Translations under genes and position numbers: made by a program
DNA from: Lysobacteraceae bacterium PS02065
GTDB taxonomy: Bacteria; Pseudomonadota; Gammaproteobacteria; Xanthomonadales; Rhodanobacteraceae
Assembly (NCBI GenBank): GCA_029959555.1
Contig: JASCPI010000018.1
Coordinates: 27,013-91,012, forward strand
Direction of reading: 5' to 3'
DNA length: 64,000 bases
Notes under the pieces: generated by a model
What the model was told of the DNA's origin: nothing
The model's database searches: none
Seen by the model: only the letters and a program-made list of their open reading frames with translations
Part shown: positions 15,318 through 26,291 of the stretch, piece by piece
How the letters are laid out: every line of letters starts with the position of its first letter
Numbering within the stretch: the stretch's first letter is position 1

Positions 15318-16079
15318 TCAGTGGACGTCCTTCCAGTATTCCTGCTTGAGCAGCCAGGCGAGCAACGTGAACAGGCCGAGGAAGGCCAGCACCCACACGC
15401 CGACCATCTTGCGCTTGAGACCGGCGGGCTCGGCCGTGTACTGCAGGAAGTTGGCGATGTCGCGTGCCGCGGCATCGAACTCGGCCGGGCTCAGGCGACC
15501 TTCCTGGTGCACTTCGAATTTGTCGAACACCGGATCGCCGCTTTCGTGTGCCTTGAATGTCGCGGTCTGGATGCCCTGGAGCTCCCACAGCGCGTTCGGC
15601 ATCGACGCGTTCGGGAAGGTCGTGTTGTTCCAGCCCAGCGGACGCGTCGGATCGACGTAGAACGTCTTGAGGTAGGTGTAGATGTAGTCCGTCCCCTTCG
15701 CGCGCGCCATGAGCGTGAGATCCGGCGGCGTCGCGCCGAACCAGCGCTTGGCATCGTCGGGATTCATGCTCGGCGGCACCTGCTCGCCGAACTTGGCCGT
15801 CGTGAAGTTCAGGTTGTCCATGACCTGCTCTTCGGTCAGGCCGAGGTCCTCCGCGATGCGCGAGTAGCGCATGAGCTTGAGCGAGTGGCAGCCCGAGCAG
15901 TAGTTGAAGAACAGCTTCGCGCCGTTCTGCAGGGAACCCGTATCGGACAGGCTCGCGTTGGAGGCCTGCAGGCTGCCGCCACCGGCCGCCATCGCGGCAG
16001 CCGGCGCGAGCACGAGGGCCAGCGCCATCAACACGTTCACGATCGCATGTCGCGTCTGCTGCATGATCGTCTCAGTCAT
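15318..16079 (-). CDS. petC: Cytochrome c1 of the bc1 complex
   Basis: A 253-residue cytochrome c1 that takes electrons from the Rieske centre and passes them to a soluble cytochrome c. It has a cleaved signal (about 1-32, ending AMAAGG), a single heme site CSGCH near residues 61-65, a distal methionine region near SMPNALWEL, and a C-terminal membrane anchor (VGVWVLAFLGLFTLLAWLL). Its start overlaps the petB stop by eight bases, indicating coupled translation in petABC. Confidence 0.96.
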   Translation of the reverse strand: MTETIMQQTRHAIVNVLMALALVLAPAAAMAAGGGSLQASNASLSDTGSLQNGAKLFFNYCSGCHSLKLMRYSRIAEDLGLTEEQVMDNLNFTTAKFGEQVPPSMNPDDAKRWFGATPPDLTLMARAKGTDYIYTYLKTFYVDPTRPLGWNNTTFPNASMPNALWELQGIQTATFKAHESGDPVFDKFEVHQEGRLSPAEFDAAARDIANFLQYTAEPAGLKRKMVGVWVLAFLGLFTLLAWLLKQEYWKDVH

Positions 16080-17337
16080 GGCCCGTCACCCTCTCCGGCA
16101 CCGGCTTGGTCTTCTCGAAGCCGAAGTGGGTATAGACGAACAGGAAGATGAAGAACCCGAAGTACAGCGCGGTCAGGATGCGGCCGACGACCGTTTCGAC
16201 GGGGTCCGTGCCCGGGCCGGCGCCGATCTTGCCGAGCCACACGAAGCACACGCCGAGGACGAAGATCGCCGCACGGAAACCCGTGCCGCGGTAACGCCAG
16301 GACTTCACCTTGCCGCGATCCAGCCACGGCAGGAAGAACAGCACGACGATCGCGCCGAACATGACGAGCACGCCGAGCAGCTTGTCCGGGACCACGCGCA
16401 ACATCGCGTAGAACGGCGTGTAGTACCACACCGGCTTGATGTGTTCCGGCGTGACGAGGCGGTTGGCCTCGACGAAGTTGTCGTGCTCGAGGAACCAGCC
16501 GCCGAGGGTCGGTTCGAAGAACAGGATGAACGCGCAGATCATGAGGAAGCAGCCGGTGTAGAACGTGTCCTTCACCGTGAAGTACGGGTGGAACGGCACG
16601 CCGTCGGCGGGCGCCTTGTCCGACCAGCGGTTGCCCTTCGGGCCCTTCTTGATCTCGACGCCGTCGGGGTTGTTCGAACCGACCTCGTGCAGCGCGAAGA
16701 TGTGCAGCACGACGAGCAGCAGCAGCACCAGCGGCAGCGCGATCACGTGCAGCGCGAAGAAGCGGTTGAGGGTCGCGTCGGACGGCAGGTAGTCGCCCAT
16801 GATCCACTCGGTCAGCGCGCCGCCGATGTAGGGGATCGCACCGAACAGCGAGATGATCACCTTGGCGCCCCAGAACGACATCTGGCCCCACGGCAGCACG
16901 TAGCCGAGGAACGCCTCGGCCATGAGCACGAGGTAGATCAGCATGCCGAGCACCCACACGAGCTCGCGCGGCTTCTTGTACGAACCGTACATGACGCCGC
17001 GGAACATGTGGATGTAGACGACCACGAAGAACGCCGATGCACCCGTGGAGTGCATGTAGCGGATCAGCCACCCCCACTCGACGTCGCGCATGATGTACTC
17101 GACCGAGGCGAATGCTTCCGCAGCGCTCGGCTTGAAGTGCATCGTGAGGAAGATGCCGGTGACGATCTGGTTGACCAGCACCACCATCGACAGGACGCCG
17201 AAGATGTACCAGATGTTGAAGTTCTTCGGAGCGTAGTACTCCGTCATGTGCTTGCGGTAGAACGGCCCGAACGACGGTGCGCGATCGTTGAACCACTCCT
17301 GCACGCCGGTCACGGCGCGGGAAAGTGCGTTGGCCAT
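16072..17337 (-). CDS. petB: Cytochrome b of the bc1 complex
   Basis: A 421-residue, fused eight-helix cytochrome b holding hemes bL and bH and both quinone sites. Helix B carries GWLIRYMHSTGAS and the histidine in YIHMFRG; helix D carries the second pair. The quinol-oxidation PEWY motif is PVWY here (KPVWYYTPFYAMLR), a variant also known from other gammaproteobacteria. The start codon directly follows the petA stop (TAAATG). Confidence 0.96.
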   Translation of the reverse strand: MANALSRAVTGVQEWFNDRAPSFGPFYRKHMTEYYAPKNFNIWYIFGVLSMVVLVNQIVTGIFLTMHFKPSAAEAFASVEYIMRDVEWGWLIRYMHSTGASAFFVVVYIHMFRGVMYGSYKKPRELVWVLGMLIYLVLMAEAFLGYVLPWGQMSFWGAKVIISLFGAIPYIGGALTEWIMGDYLPSDATLNRFFALHVIALPLVLLLLVVLHIFALHEVGSNNPDGVEIKKGPKGNRWSDKAPADGVPFHPYFTVKDTFYTGCFLMICAFILFFEPTLGGWFLEHDNFVEANRLVTPEHIKPVWYYTPFYAMLRVVPDKLLGVLVMFGAIVVLFFLPWLDRGKVKSWRYRGTGFRAAIFVLGVCFVWLGKIGAGPGTDPVETVVGRILTALYFGFFIFLFVYTHFGFEKTKPVPERVTGHD

Positions 17338-17934
17338 TTACGCTGCCCCCTCGGAGACGCCGATGACGATGTGGCCGTCGTCGACGAACTTGTACGGCGG
17401 CACGACGAGGTTGCTCGGCGCGGGGACACCGTCGTAGACGCGACCGGCCATGTCGAAGCGCGACTTGTGGCAGGGGCAGAAGAAGCCGCCCTTCCACTCG
17501 GCGTCGAACGGCTCGGGCTTGAGCTCGGCATGCAGCTTCGGCGCGCAGCCGAGATGCGTGCACAGGCCGACGAGCACGAGGACCTCGGGCTTGAGCGAGC
17601 GGTACTCGTTCTGCGCGAACTTCGGCTGCTGGTCGGCGTTCTCGGACTTCGGGTCGCGCAGGCGACCGTCCTGCCCCGGCAGCGCATCGAGCTGCGCCTT
17701 GGTGCGGCGGATGATCCAGACGGGCTGTCCACGCCACTCGTAGATGACCATCTGGCCTTCTTCGAGCTTGCTGATGTCGGCATCGACCGGAGCACCCGCG
17801 GTCTTCGCCCGCGCGCTCGGTTGCCACGATTTGATGAAGGGTATGGCGGCCACCACGACACCTGCACCGCCGACGACAGCCGTCGTCGCGGTCAGGAATC
17901 GTCGGCGGCCCTTGTCGACGCCGTCATTTGCCAT
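17338..17934 (-). CDS. petA: Rieske iron-sulfur subunit of the bc1 complex
   Basis: A 198-residue Rieske protein. The N-terminus GRRRFLTATTAVVGG is a twin-arginine signal that remains as the membrane anchor. The [2Fe-2S] cluster is bound by CTHLGC and CPCHKSRFD, each giving one Cys and one His, and two further cysteines form the stabilising disulfide. It is the first gene of petABC. A 16-bp tandem duplication lies in its leader. Confidence 0.96.
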   Translation of the reverse strand: MANDGVDKGRRRFLTATTAVVGGAGVVVAAIPFIKSWQPSARAKTAGAPVDADISKLEEGQMVIYEWRGQPVWIIRRTKAQLDALPGQDGRLRDPKSENADQQPKFAQNEYRSLKPEVLVLVGLCTHLGCAPKLHAELKPEPFDAEWKGGFFCPCHKSRFDMAGRVYDGVPAPSNLVVPPYKFVDDGHIVIGVSEGAA

Positions 17935-17945
17935 CCGGCACTCCA

Positions 17946-17977
17946 GGAGCTTGCTGATTACGGAGCTTGCTGATTAC
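17946..17977. repeat. Perfect 16-bp tandem duplication in the petABC leader
   Basis: GGAGCTTGCTGATTAC occurs twice back to back, at 17946-17961 and 17962-17977, with no mismatch, 11 bases ahead of the petA start on the minus strand. Duplications this clean are usually recent. It lengthens the leader between the petABC promoter candidate and the ribosome binding site. Confidence 0.9.
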
Positions 17978-18023
17978 TGCGGAGAAGAACGGTACAACGA
18001 TGGGGGAGCCCCAGAATCGTGGT

Positions 18024-18052
18024 AGTTTAACGAAGCACTCCGTACCGCACAA
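18024..18052 (-). promoter_or_regulatory. Candidate petABC promoter
   Basis: On the minus strand TTGTGC and TAAACT are 17 bases apart, placing the transcript start about 85 bases before petA. The -35 is weak (3 of 6), so this is tentative. Confidence 0.3.
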
Positions 18053-18107
18053 TCAAGCGCGGCGCGGCAGGATGTCCCCCGCCACGGGCGCCCACGCCTT
18101 CCGGATC

Positions 18108-19319
18108 ATGCGCACCGCGACCACCCGTCTCGTCTCCTTCGTCGTGCGCTTCGCCGTGCTCGGCCTCGCCGTCGCGTTCCTCGTGAGCGTGTTCGCGCCA
18201 GGCATCGCGAGCCGGCTGCGCGGCCCCGCGGCCGCGCCGCAGGCGACACCGGTCGCCGCGCCACGCACGGACTCCCCTCGTGCGAGCGGACCGTTCTCGT
18301 ATGCGGATGCGGTCAACCGCGCCGGCCCGGCCGTCGTCAGCATCTATGCGAACAAGATCACGACGATGCGGCAGTACCAGTACCGCGTCACGCCGGATCC
18401 ACTGACCCAGCGCCTGTTCGGTTCGATCGTGCGCGGGCCGTCGTACCTCAAGCCGGAGCGCAGCCTGGGCTCGGGCGTCGTGTTCAGCGCCGACGGCTAC
18501 GTGCTCACGAACAACCACGTCATCCACGGTGCCGACGACATCCAGGTGCTGCTCTCGGACGGCAACGTCGCGCGAGCCAGCGTGATCGGCGTGGATGCCG
18601 ACACTGACCTGGCCGTACTGCGCATCGAGGCGGCGAACCTCGTGCCGATCAACATCGCCGAAGGCGGCACCACCAACGTCGGCGACGTCGTGCTCGCGAT
18701 CGGCAACCCGTTCGGCATCGGCAAGACCGTCACGATGGGCATCGTCAGTGCGACCGGCCGCCAGCTGCGCCTGTCCGCCTACGAGGACTTCATCCAGACC
18801 GATGCGGCGATCAACTCGGGCAACTCGGGTGGCGCGCTCGTCAACGCTGCAGGCGAGCTCGTCGGCATCAGCACGGCGTTCTATCGCAACAGCGGCGATG
18901 CGCGGCAAGGCGGCACGGCCACGCAGAGTGCCGAAGGCATCGGCTTCGCGATCCCGGTCGCGACGGCCAAGGCCGTGCTCGACCAGATCGTGCGCCACGG
19001 CCTCGTGATCCGCGGCTGGCTCGGCATCGACTACGCCGACGCCTCGATGGCCAACCCGACGCAGCCGGTCGTCGCGCGCGGCGCGGTCGTGCTCGAAGTG
19101 CACCCCGGCGGGCCCGCCGCTGCGGCGGGCCTGCGCGCCGGCGACGTGCTGCTGCGCCTGGACGGCGACGAGATCGCCGACGCGACCGACCTGCGCATGC
19201 ATGAAGCCGCTCTCGCTCCGGGCAAGCTCGTGCGCGTCGAAGGCCTGCGCAACGGCACCGCGTTCTCGCTCGACCTCACGATGATGCAACGTCCGCAGCC
19301 GACGACCGTCGGGACCTGA
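18108..19319 (+). CDS. DegS/HtrA-type membrane serine protease
   Basis: About 403 residues from the ATG at 18108, where the protein begins directly with an N-terminal membrane anchor (LVSFVVRFAVLGLAVAFLV); an ATG at 18072 is possible and neither has a clear binding site. The trypsin-like domain has the catalytic His in TNNHVI, Asp in DADTDLAVL and Ser in SGNSGGAL, followed by one PDZ domain (VVLEVHPGGPAAAAGLRAGDVLL). One PDZ plus an anchor, rather than two PDZ and a cleaved signal, fits DegS, which in enterics starts the sigma-E cascade by cutting RseA in the periplasm. It is divergent from petABC. Confidence 0.88.
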   Translation: MRTATTRLVSFVVRFAVLGLAVAFLVSVFAPGIASRLRGPAAAPQATPVAAPRTDSPRASGPFSYADAVNRAGPAVVSIYANKITTMRQYQYRVTPDPLTQRLFGSIVRGPSYLKPERSLGSGVVFSADGYVLTNNHVIHGADDIQVLLSDGNVARASVIGVDADTDLAVLRIEAANLVPINIAEGGTTNVGDVVLAIGNPFGIGKTVTMGIVSATGRQLRLSAYEDFIQTDAAINSGNSGGALVNAAGELVGISTAFYRNSGDARQGGTATQSAEGIGFAIPVATAKAVLDQIVRHGLVIRGWLGIDYADASMANPTQPVVARGAVVLEVHPGGPAAAAGLRAGDVLLRLDGDEIADATDLRMHEAALAPGKLVRVEGLRNGTAFSLDLTMMQRPQPTTVGT

Positions 19320-19324
19320 TCTCC

Positions 19325-19347
19325 GCCGGGCCGAGCCAGCGCCCGGC
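19325..19347. terminator. Hairpin between convergent degS-like gene and transglycosylase
   Basis: GCCGGGC and GCCCGGC form a seven-base-pair stem within the 28-base convergent gap. No U-tract; bidirectional use is a guess. Confidence 0.35.
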
Positions 19348-20307
19348 TCAGAGCGCCTTGCTGTAGCGCTCGCGCAGCGTCGCGACGCGCTCGACGTAGA
19401 CCTGGGTCTCGGCGAACGGCGGCACGTTGTTGCCGTAGCGCTGCACCGCGCCCGGCCCCGAGTTGTACGCCGCGGTCGCGAGACGCACGTCGCCGTTGAA
19501 GTTCCTGAGCATCTGCGCGAGGTATTGCGCGCCGCCGCGGATGTTCTCGGCCGCGTCGAACGCGTCGACGACACCGAGATCCGAAGCCGTGCCAGGCATC
19601 AGCTGCATGAGGCCCTGCGCGCCCTTCGAGGACAGCGCCATCGGGTTGAACGCCGATTCGGCATGCATGACCGCGCGGATCAGGGCCGCATCGACACCGA
19701 ACTCGGCGGCCGCCTGCGCGACCTCGTCACGGTAGGCGTCGAGGTTGAGGCGCGTGGCCGAGAAGTCGATCTTCGAATGCACGTCGCAGGCGACGCAGGT
19801 CGCGATGTAGCTGAACAGCAGTGCGTACTTGCCGCCTCGCGGCGGCACGTTGGTGTACTCGACGATGCCGTCCTTGCGGTCGACGCGATAGACCGCGCCA
19901 CGCACGACCTTGGGCGTGGCCGGCGCGGCCGAGGCGACGACGGCCTTGACCGGTGCGGGGGTGGCCTTCGCATCGACCTGCGCGACCGCTTCCGTCTTCG
20001 CCGCATCGGCGGGCGGGGTGGCCGATGCCACGATCGGCGCGGTACTGACCGCGCCCGAGCGCTGTGCCCTGGGATCGACGCGCTCCTGGTAATCCCAGCG
20101 CCGCGTCGCCTGCGCACTGCTCGGCGCCGGCTTGCGCGCGGCATAGCTCGCGACCGCCTTGCAGCCGCTGAAGCTTTCCTTCTTGTTCGTGTAGGCGATC
20201 GTGCCGCCCGGGCCCTCGCACTTGTAGAGCGTGTCCGCGCGCACGACCGCCGGCGCCAGGCAGGCGGCCGCGACGGTGAGGCTGGCGAGGAAAGCGCGAA
20301 TCGTCAT
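19348..20307 (-). CDS. Lytic transglycosylase with DUF4124 N-terminus
   Basis: A 319-residue exported protein. A signal peptide (about 1-24, ending VVRA) is followed by a DUF4124-like strand set ([17 protein letters not shown]), an Ala/Pro-rich linker (about 60-145), a second short beta unit ([18 protein letters not shown]) and a C-terminal SLT goose-type domain (about 195-319). The catalytic glutamate is in [10 protein letters not shown], with [13 protein letters not shown] and [11 protein letters not shown] completing the fold. It should cut peptidoglycan glycan strands to 1,6-anhydro ends in the periplasm. It is divergent from miaB. Confidence 0.9.
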   Translation of the reverse strand: MTIRAFLASLTVAAACLAPAVVRADTLYKCEGPGGTIAYTNKKESFSGCKAVASYAARKPAPSSAQATRRWDYQERVDPRAQRSGAVSTAPIVASATPPADAAKTEAVAQVDAKATPAPVKAVVASAAPATPKVVRGAVYRVDRKDGIVEYTNVPPRGGKYALLFSYIATCVACDVHSKIDFSATRLNLDAYRDEVAQAAAEFGVDAALIRAVMHAESAFNPMALSSKGAQGLMQLMPGTASDLGVVDAFDAAENIRGGAQYLAQMLRNFNGDVRLATAAYNSGPGAVQRYGNNVPPFAETQVYVERVATLRERYSKAL

Positions 20308-20441
20308 CGGGTGCTATGGAACCGTGTCCTGCGGAAAAGTTTCGCGACCTGCCCCTCAGCACGGCAGATCGGCCCCGCGGCGCTGGCGGCGTCCACAGGC
20401 AGCGCGTAAACTACTGTGTTCGCTCACGATTCTCCAGACCC

Positions 20442-21785
20442 ATGGCCGGCAAGCTCTACATCAAGACCCACGGTTGCCAGATGAACGAGTACGACTCGGC
20501 CAAGATGGTCGACGTGCTGCAGGCCTCGCATGGGCTCGAGCTGACCGACGACGAGGCCGAAGCCGACGTCATCCTCGTCAACACCTGCTCGATCCGCGAG
20601 AAGGCTCAGGAGAAGGTGTTCAGCCAGCTCGGCCGCTGGCGCCAGCTCAAGCAGGCGAACTCGTCCGTCGTGATCGGCGTCGGCGGTTGCGTCGCGAGCC
20701 AGGAAGGCGAGGCGATCGTCAAGCGCGCGCCGTTCGTCGACCTCGTGTTCGGCCCGCAGACCCTGCATCGCCTGCCCGAGATGATCGCGGCGCGACGCGC
20801 CACCGGCAAACCGCAGGTCGACATCAGCTTCCCCGAGATCGAGAAGTTCGACCGCCTGCCCGAGCCACGCGCCGAAGGCCCGACTGCGTTCGTCTCGATC
20901 ATGGAAGGCTGCTCGAAGTACTGCACGTACTGCGTGGTGCCCTATACGCGCGGCGAGGAGATCAGCCGACCGTTCGACGACGTCGTCGCCGAAGTCGCGA
21001 TGCTCGCCGAGCAAGGCGTGCGCGAGGTCACCCTGCTCGGCCAGAACGTCAACGCCTACCGTGGCCCGATGCACGACGGCGGCGTCGCCGATCTCGGCCT
21101 GCTGATCCACGCGATCGCCGAGATCGACGGCATCGGCCGCATCCGCTTCACCACGTCGCATCCGATGGAGTTCAGCGATTCGCTGATCGACGCATTCGCC
21201 AATGTGCCGCAGCTCGCCAATTTCCTGCACCTGCCCGTGCAGTCGGGCTCGGACCGCATCCTCGCCGCGATGAAGCGCGGCTACACCGCGATCGAGTTCA
21301 AGCAGCGCATCCGCAAGCTGCGCGCGGTGCGTCCGGACATCTGCCTGTCGTCGGATTTCATCGTCGGCTTCCCGGGCGAGACCGACGCCGATTTCGAGAA
21401 GACGATGAAGCTCATCGACGACATCGGCTTCGACCAGAGCTTCAGCTTCATCTTCTCGGCGCGCCCGGGCACGCCGGCCGCGACGCTCGCCGACGACACG
21501 CCGGCCGAGGTCAAGCATGCACGCCTGACGCGCCTGCAGGCGGCGATCAACGCGAACGCACGCCGCATCAACGAGGCGATGGTCGGATCGACGCAGCGCG
21601 TGCTCGTCGAAGGCCTGAGCCGCAAGAGCGCGCAGGAGCTCACGGGCCGCACCGAGAACATGCGCTTCGTGAACTTCCCGGGCCATCCGCGCCTGATCGG
21701 CCAATTCGTCGACGTGGTCGTCACCGAAGCGATGAGCAACTCGCTGCGCGGTCGCCTCTGGCTCGCGGACGATCGCGCCGCGTGA
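20442..21785 (+). CDS. miaB: tRNA-2-methylthio-N6-dimethylallyladenosine synthase
   Basis: A 447-residue radical-SAM methylthiotransferase that adds the methylthio group to i6A37 of tRNAs reading UNN codons. The N-terminal domain supplies three cysteines for the auxiliary cluster (THGCQMN, NTCSIRE, GGCVASQ), the radical-SAM core has CSKYCTYC, and a TRAM domain near the end ([15 protein letters not shown]) binds RNA. The ATG at 20442 gives the classical N-terminus. The neighbouring tRNA-Tyr gene in this window codes for one of the expected substrate classes. Confidence 0.97.
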   Translation: MAGKLYIKTHGCQMNEYDSAKMVDVLQASHGLELTDDEAEADVILVNTCSIREKAQEKVFSQLGRWRQLKQANSSVVIGVGGCVASQEGEAIVKRAPFVDLVFGPQTLHRLPEMIAARRATGKPQVDISFPEIEKFDRLPEPRAEGPTAFVSIMEGCSKYCTYCVVPYTRGEEISRPFDDVVAEVAMLAEQGVREVTLLGQNVNAYRGPMHDGGVADLGLLIHAIAEIDGIGRIRFTTSHPMEFSDSLIDAFANVPQLANFLHLPVQSGSDRILAAMKRGYTAIEFKQRIRKLRAVRPDICLSSDFIVGFPGETDADFEKTMKLIDDIGFDQSFSFIFSARPGTPAATLADDTPAEVKHARLTRLQAAINANARRINEAMVGSTQRVLVEGLSRKSAQELTGRTENMRFVNFPGHPRLIGQFVDVVVTEAMSNSLRGRLWLADDRAA

Positions 21786-21810
21786 CGCGATCGCCCGCGC
21801 GTCGCGCGGA

Positions 21811-23124
21811 TCAGTCCTTGGGTTCGCCGCGGTACTTGCGCTGGTAGGTCTCGTTGAGGCGCGTGTGGCGGCTGGCGAGATCCACTTCACGTCCGCCGAT
21901 CCACGCGCGCTCGACGAGCGTGCGCACCTCGAGCACGTCGCCGTCGGCGACGAACAGCGTCGCATCCTTGCCGACATCGAGTGAGCCGAGCCGCCCGGCG
22001 ACGCCGAGGATCTCGGCCGGACCGAGCGTGATCGCACGCAACGCGGCATCGGCACCGAGCCCGTAGGCTGCGTAGCTGGCCGCCTGGTACGGCAGGTTGC
22101 GTTCGTTCGACGCCGCCATGCTGTCGCCGTCGTTGGCGATGGCGAGCGTCACGCCCGCTGCCGCGAGCTTGCCGGCCGAGGCGTAGACGGTGTCGTAGGC
22201 CTCGCCGCGGCGTGCCGGCAGCGAGTGCGACGACCCGAGGATCACCGGGATGCCGGCAGCCTGGAGGGTCGACGCGAAACGCCAGGCGTCTCGACCACCG
22301 ACGATCGCGATGCGCAGTTTCTCGCGCGTGGCGAACGCGAGCGCCTCGCGGATCTGCACCGACGAATCCGCGTGCACGAGCACGAGCTCACGACGCTCGA
22401 GCGCCGGCAGCATCGCTTCCCATCGCAGGTCCTGGACGCCTTGTCCCTTGCCTTTGCCGGCGGCGTAGGCACGCGCGTCCCGCATGGCCTGATCGAGGGC
22501 TGCGCGTTTCGTGCGGGCGCCCTCCTCGGCACGATCGCGCGCGGCCTGCGGCATCCAGTCGGGTGCTCGCGCCTGCGGCCACACGAGGACGAGCCCGGCG
22601 GGAGCGGCGACGGTCATCTGTTCGGCCGTCCAGCCGTCCGGACGCATGAGCGCCGCGCGACCCGCGAGCACACCGTCGCTGCCGGCGCCCGGCATCACGA
22701 GCGCGGCGAGCACGCCGTTGGCACGCGCGACCGGCCACAGTTCGGTGTCCGGGTTGACCGCGGACTCTGCGCGCACTTCGGGCGTGACCGCACCGCTTTC
22801 GGCGAAATCGTTGGTCGCGCGCACCGCGGCCACCTCGCTGAGGCCGATCACGCTGTTGGCGGCGATCAGGCCCGGGTAGATGCGCTTGCCCGCGAGATCG
22901 ATGCGGATCGCGCCGGCCGGCGCGTCGACCGTCGCGCCGAGTGCGGCGATGCGCCCGTCGACGATGAGCAGTTCACCCTTGGGCACGACGCCGTGGCTGA
23001 CCGTGTACAGGTCAGCACCGGCGAGCACCACCGGTGTGGCGGGCGCGCCAGGCGCGGGCGTCACCGCAGTCACGGCATGGGCGAATCCCGCGGCGAGCGC
23101 GGCAATGAGGACACGCAGGGTCAT
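21811..23124 (-). CDS. Secreted amidohydrolase-like protein, metal site degenerate
   Basis: A 437-residue protein with a signal peptide (about 1-20). It has the amidohydrolase composite domain ([28 protein letters not shown]) and its C-terminal return ([23 protein letters not shown]). The metal motif that normally reads HxH after the first strand is [10 protein letters not shown] here, so both histidines are missing and hydrolase activity is doubtful. Its start overlaps the upstream amidohydrolase stop by four bases (ATGA). It may be a structural partner of that protein. Confidence 0.8.
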   Translation of the reverse strand: MTLRVLIAALAAGFAHAVTAVTPAPGAPATPVVLAGADLYTVSHGVVPKGELLIVDGRIAALGATVDAPAGAIRIDLAGKRIYPGLIAANSVIGLSEVAAVRATNDFAESGAVTPEVRAESAVNPDTELWPVARANGVLAALVMPGAGSDGVLAGRAALMRPDGWTAEQMTVAAPAGLVLVWPQARAPDWMPQAARDRAEEGARTKRAALDQAMRDARAYAAGKGKGQGVQDLRWEAMLPALERRELVLVHADSSVQIREALAFATREKLRIAIVGGRDAWRFASTLQAAGIPVILGSSHSLPARRGEAYDTVYASAGKLAAAGVTLAIANDGDSMAASNERNLPYQAASYAAYGLGADAALRAITLGPAEILGVAGRLGSLDVGKDATLFVADGDVLEVRTLVERAWIGGREVDLASRHTRLNETYQRKYRGEPKD

Positions 23125-26100
23125 CGGTGTTCCTCCTCGCAGACGTTGACGGGCTCGCTGTCGTGGTACGGCGGCCTCAACCCGGCGAAATGCACGAGAT
23201 CGTGGTCGGCCTTCGGCGCCGGCGCAGCGGCATCGGACTTGCGTTCGCCATCGCCCCTGGCGAGCGCCTTGACGCGTTCGGGCAGGATCTTCGCGACGAG
23301 GCGATCGCGCTCGCGCACGATGCGCGCGCGTTCGACGAGGTCGTCGGCACGATCGAAGCGCTTGCGGCCGTCGACCCAGGTCTGTTCGGCGATCGCGAAC
23401 GACGACAGCGGATGCGCACTCCACACGACGAGATCGGCATCCTTGCCCACGGCCAGCGAGCCGACGCGCGACTCGACGTGCAGCTGCTTCGCGGGGTTTC
23501 GCGTGACGAGATCGAGCGCCTCGGTCTCGGCGAGGCCACCGTACTTCACGGCCTTCGCGGCCTCGGTATTGAGGCGCCGGCCGAGTTCGTCGGAGTCGGA
23601 ATTGAACGACACGACCACGCCCTGCCGCGTCATCAACGCGCCCGCATAAGGGATCGCGTCGGCGACTTCCATCTTGTAGGCCCACCAGTCGCTGAAGGTC
23701 GACGCACCGGCACCGAGCGCGGCGAGTTCGTCGGCGACCTTGTAGCCCTCGAGCACGTGCTGGAACGTCGGTACGAAGCGGTAACGCTGCGCGATCCGCA
23801 CGAAGCCGAGGATCTCGTCCTGTCGATAGCTGTGCACGTGCACGTAGCGGCGGGCCTCGAGGATCTCGGCGAGCGCCTCGAGGCGCAGGTCGCGCCGCAC
23901 CGGCGCGCCCTTCTTCGCGGCGAGGCGATCACGGTAATCCTGTGCAGCCGCGAAGCTGTCGACGAGGATCTCCTGCACGCCCATGCGCGTCTGCGGGTAG
24001 CGTTTCGTGAACGCCTCGCCCCAGTTGGCCTGCTTGACGTTCTCGCCGAGCGCGAACTTGATCGTGCCGGGCGCGCCCTCGAAACGCAGGGCCTGCGCGT
24101 CACCGCCCCAGCGCAGCTTGATGGTCTGTGCCTGACCGCCGATCGTGTTGGCCGAGCCGTGCAGCAGGTGCGCGCTGGTCACGCCGCCGGCGAGCTGGCG
24201 GTACAGCGTCATGTCGGTCGGATCGAGCACGTCGCCGACGCGCACCTCGCTGGTGACCGAGTGGGAGCTTTCGTTGACGCCACCCGAGACGGCCATGTGC
24301 GAGTGCGCGTCGATGAGACCCGGCGTGACGTGCTTGCCGCGTGCGTCGACCTCGACCGCACCCGACGGCACGCCGAGCCCGCGACCGATGGCCTTGATGC
24401 GGCCTCCTTCGACGAGCACGTCGGCATCCTCGAGCACGCCTTGTGCCTCCTGCGTCCACACCGTCGCGTGGCGGAACACCACCGCGCGGGATGCCGGTGC
24501 ATCGACGACACCATGTTCGCCGGCCGGATAGCGTCCGAGTGAACCGGGCAGCGGCGGTACCACGGCTTTCGCGGCCACGGCCCTGGCCGTGTCGGCACGC
24601 CGGCCTTCGATGCGCCATTCGCCACCGTCGTCGAGCACGACGCGCCCCGACAACGTGTCGCCGTCGAGCGACGCGACGAGCGCGACACGCTCGCTCGAGC
24701 GACCGACGAGGCGACCCGGCAGGTACGCGGTCAGCGTGTCGCCGGCGACCGTCACCGCGACGTCGGCGTCGCCGGCCTTGCCCTTCTGCGTGGCGGGTTC
24801 GCCACTGATCTCGAGATCACGCGGTCCGTCGACGCCGTGCCACGTCAGCGTCCAGCGGCCGCGCGCATCGGCCGGCGCGCCACGCGAAGGCAGGCGACGA
24901 CCGTCGATCCAGGTCTCGTGGATGCGCGCACGATCGGAACGGAACAGGTCGGCATCGGCGACGACGAACTGGGCGAGACGACCGCGCTCGAGCGTGCCGA
25001 GACGGTCCGACACGCCGAGGATCGCCGCGGGCTGCACGGTCAGCGCGGCCAGTGCGTGGTCCTCGTCGAGGCCGCTCGAGACGGCCTTGCGCACGTGCTT
25101 CCAGAACGTTTCCTGCGGCTTCTTGAGGCCGGCCGCCGTGAATGCGAACGGCACGCCGGCCGAGGCGAGTACGCGCGCGTTGAACGGCGCCCATTCCCAG
25201 TGCTCGAGTTCGGCGAGCGACACGTCGAGCGCACGATCGGGATCCTCGACGGCAGGCGCCTCGGGGAAGTCGAGCGGCACGATCACGGGCACGCGGGCGT
25301 CGGCGAGCTCGCCGACACGGCGATACTCGCGCCCGGAGCCGACCAGCACGGCGGACAGGTCGAACTCGCGCGCGATCGCGAGCGAGCGACCGATGTCGAG
25401 CTCGTCGCGCGTCGCGAAGATCGCGGTCTGCCGACCGTCGGCGAGCGGGCCGAGCGCCTCGAGCGCGAGGTTCGCCTCGATCGCCTCGGCATCGCGATGA
25501 CGCGATTGCCAGGCGAGGCGTTGAGCCTGCCAGCGTGCGTCGAGCACGGTCTGGCGCACGAGCGCGATCGCGCCCATGAGCGAGGCAGGATAGTCGCGCG
25601 AAGGCCACGTGCCGAATTCGAACGCGACATGCTGCGCGACACGCGGGCGCACGAGGATCTCGTTCGCCCGCGACGCTTCGGCAGTCGTGACGAGCGCCGA
25701 CTGGCCGCGCAGCACGCCCTTGCCGGGCACCGACAGCACGCTCGTGAATCCGAGGTCGCGCAGTGCCGTGGCCGCCTTCGCGTCGGGGCGCAGGCGCTCG
25801 GCGACGTCGAGCTCGGGTTGCACCTTGCGGTTCCAGTGGCGTGCACCGGACACCGGCGGATCGGCCTCGGCGCCGCGTGCCGGCGGCGTCGCGGGTTCGG
25901 GATCGCGCGGCTGCGCATAGTCGCTCGAGGCGTCGATGAAGCCCGCGAACACGCTGCGCCCGCCGACGTCGACGACGAGCGCGTCGGAAGGCACGGCGAC
26001 CTTCGCGCCGACATCGACGATGCGTCCGTCGCGCACGACGAGCGTGCCACGTTCGATCACCTGCCCCGGCTTCACGACGAGTCGCGCGTTGATGATCGCG

Positions 26101-26231
26101 GCCGAGCGCGGCGTGCGGTCGGCGATGCCCTCGACGGGCACGGTATCGGTGGGCGACGCGGCGACGGTCGTCGCCGGCAAGGCCAAGGAAAGGACGAACC
26201 GCCAGGCATGGCGGCGCGGGCTCGGGCGCAT
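23121..26231 (-). CDS. Large secreted two-module amidohydrolase
   Basis: A 1036-residue exported protein made of two amidohydrolase modules. In the first (about 45-480) the HxH site is replaced ([11 protein letters not shown]), so it looks non-catalytic. The second (about 590-1000) keeps GLIDAHSHM near residue 640, HVHSY, FQHVLEG and SFNSDSDE as metal-ligand candidates and ends with the usual [16 protein letters not shown] short beta segment joins them. Members are annotated imidazolonepropionase-like; the real substrate, perhaps a peptide or amide in the periplasm, is unknown. It is the first gene of a coupled pair. Confidence 0.85.
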   Translation of the reverse strand: MRPSPRRHAWRFVLSLALPATTVAASPTDTVPVEGIADRTPRSAAIINARLVVKPGQVIERGTLVVRDGRIVDVGAKVAVPSDALVVDVGGRSVFAGFIDASSDYAQPRDPEPATPPARGAEADPPVSGARHWNRKVQPELDVAERLRPDAKAATALRDLGFTSVLSVPGKGVLRGQSALVTTAEASRANEILVRPRVAQHVAFEFGTWPSRDYPASLMGAIALVRQTVLDARWQAQRLAWQSRHRDAEAIEANLALEALGPLADGRQTAIFATRDELDIGRSLAIAREFDLSAVLVGSGREYRRVGELADARVPVIVPLDFPEAPAVEDPDRALDVSLAELEHWEWAPFNARVLASAGVPFAFTAAGLKKPQETFWKHVRKAVSSGLDEDHALAALTVQPAAILGVSDRLGTLERGRLAQFVVADADLFRSDRARIHETWIDGRRLPSRGAPADARGRWTLTWHGVDGPRDLEISGEPATQKGKAGDADVAVTVAGDTLTAYLPGRLVGRSSERVALVASLDGDTLSGRVVLDDGGEWRIEGRRADTARAVAAKAVVPPLPGSLGRYPAGEHGVVDAPASRAVVFRHATVWTQEAQGVLEDADVLVEGGRIKAIGRGLGVPSGAVEVDARGKHVTPGLIDAHSHMAVSGGVNESSHSVTSEVRVGDVLDPTDMTLYRQLAGGVTSAHLLHGSANTIGGQAQTIKLRWGGDAQALRFEGAPGTIKFALGENVKQANWGEAFTKRYPQTRMGVQEILVDSFAAAQDYRDRLAAKKGAPVRRDLRLEALAEILEARRYVHVHSYRQDEILGFVRIAQRYRFVPTFQHVLEGYKVADELAALGAGASTFSDWWAYKMEVADAIPYAGALMTRQGVVVSFNSDSDELGRRLNTEAAKAVKYGGLAETEALDLVTRNPAKQLHVESRVGSLAVGKDADLVVWSAHPLSSFAIAEQTWVDGRKRFDRADDLVERARIVRERDRLVAKILPERVKALARGDGERKSDAAAPAPKADHDLVHFAGLRPPYHDSEPVNVCEEEHR

Positions 26232-26291
26232 CGATGGACTCCCTGGTGTGGATGCCGCGCGTGGCGCGGCCCCCGCCGCGCCACCTCGGGA

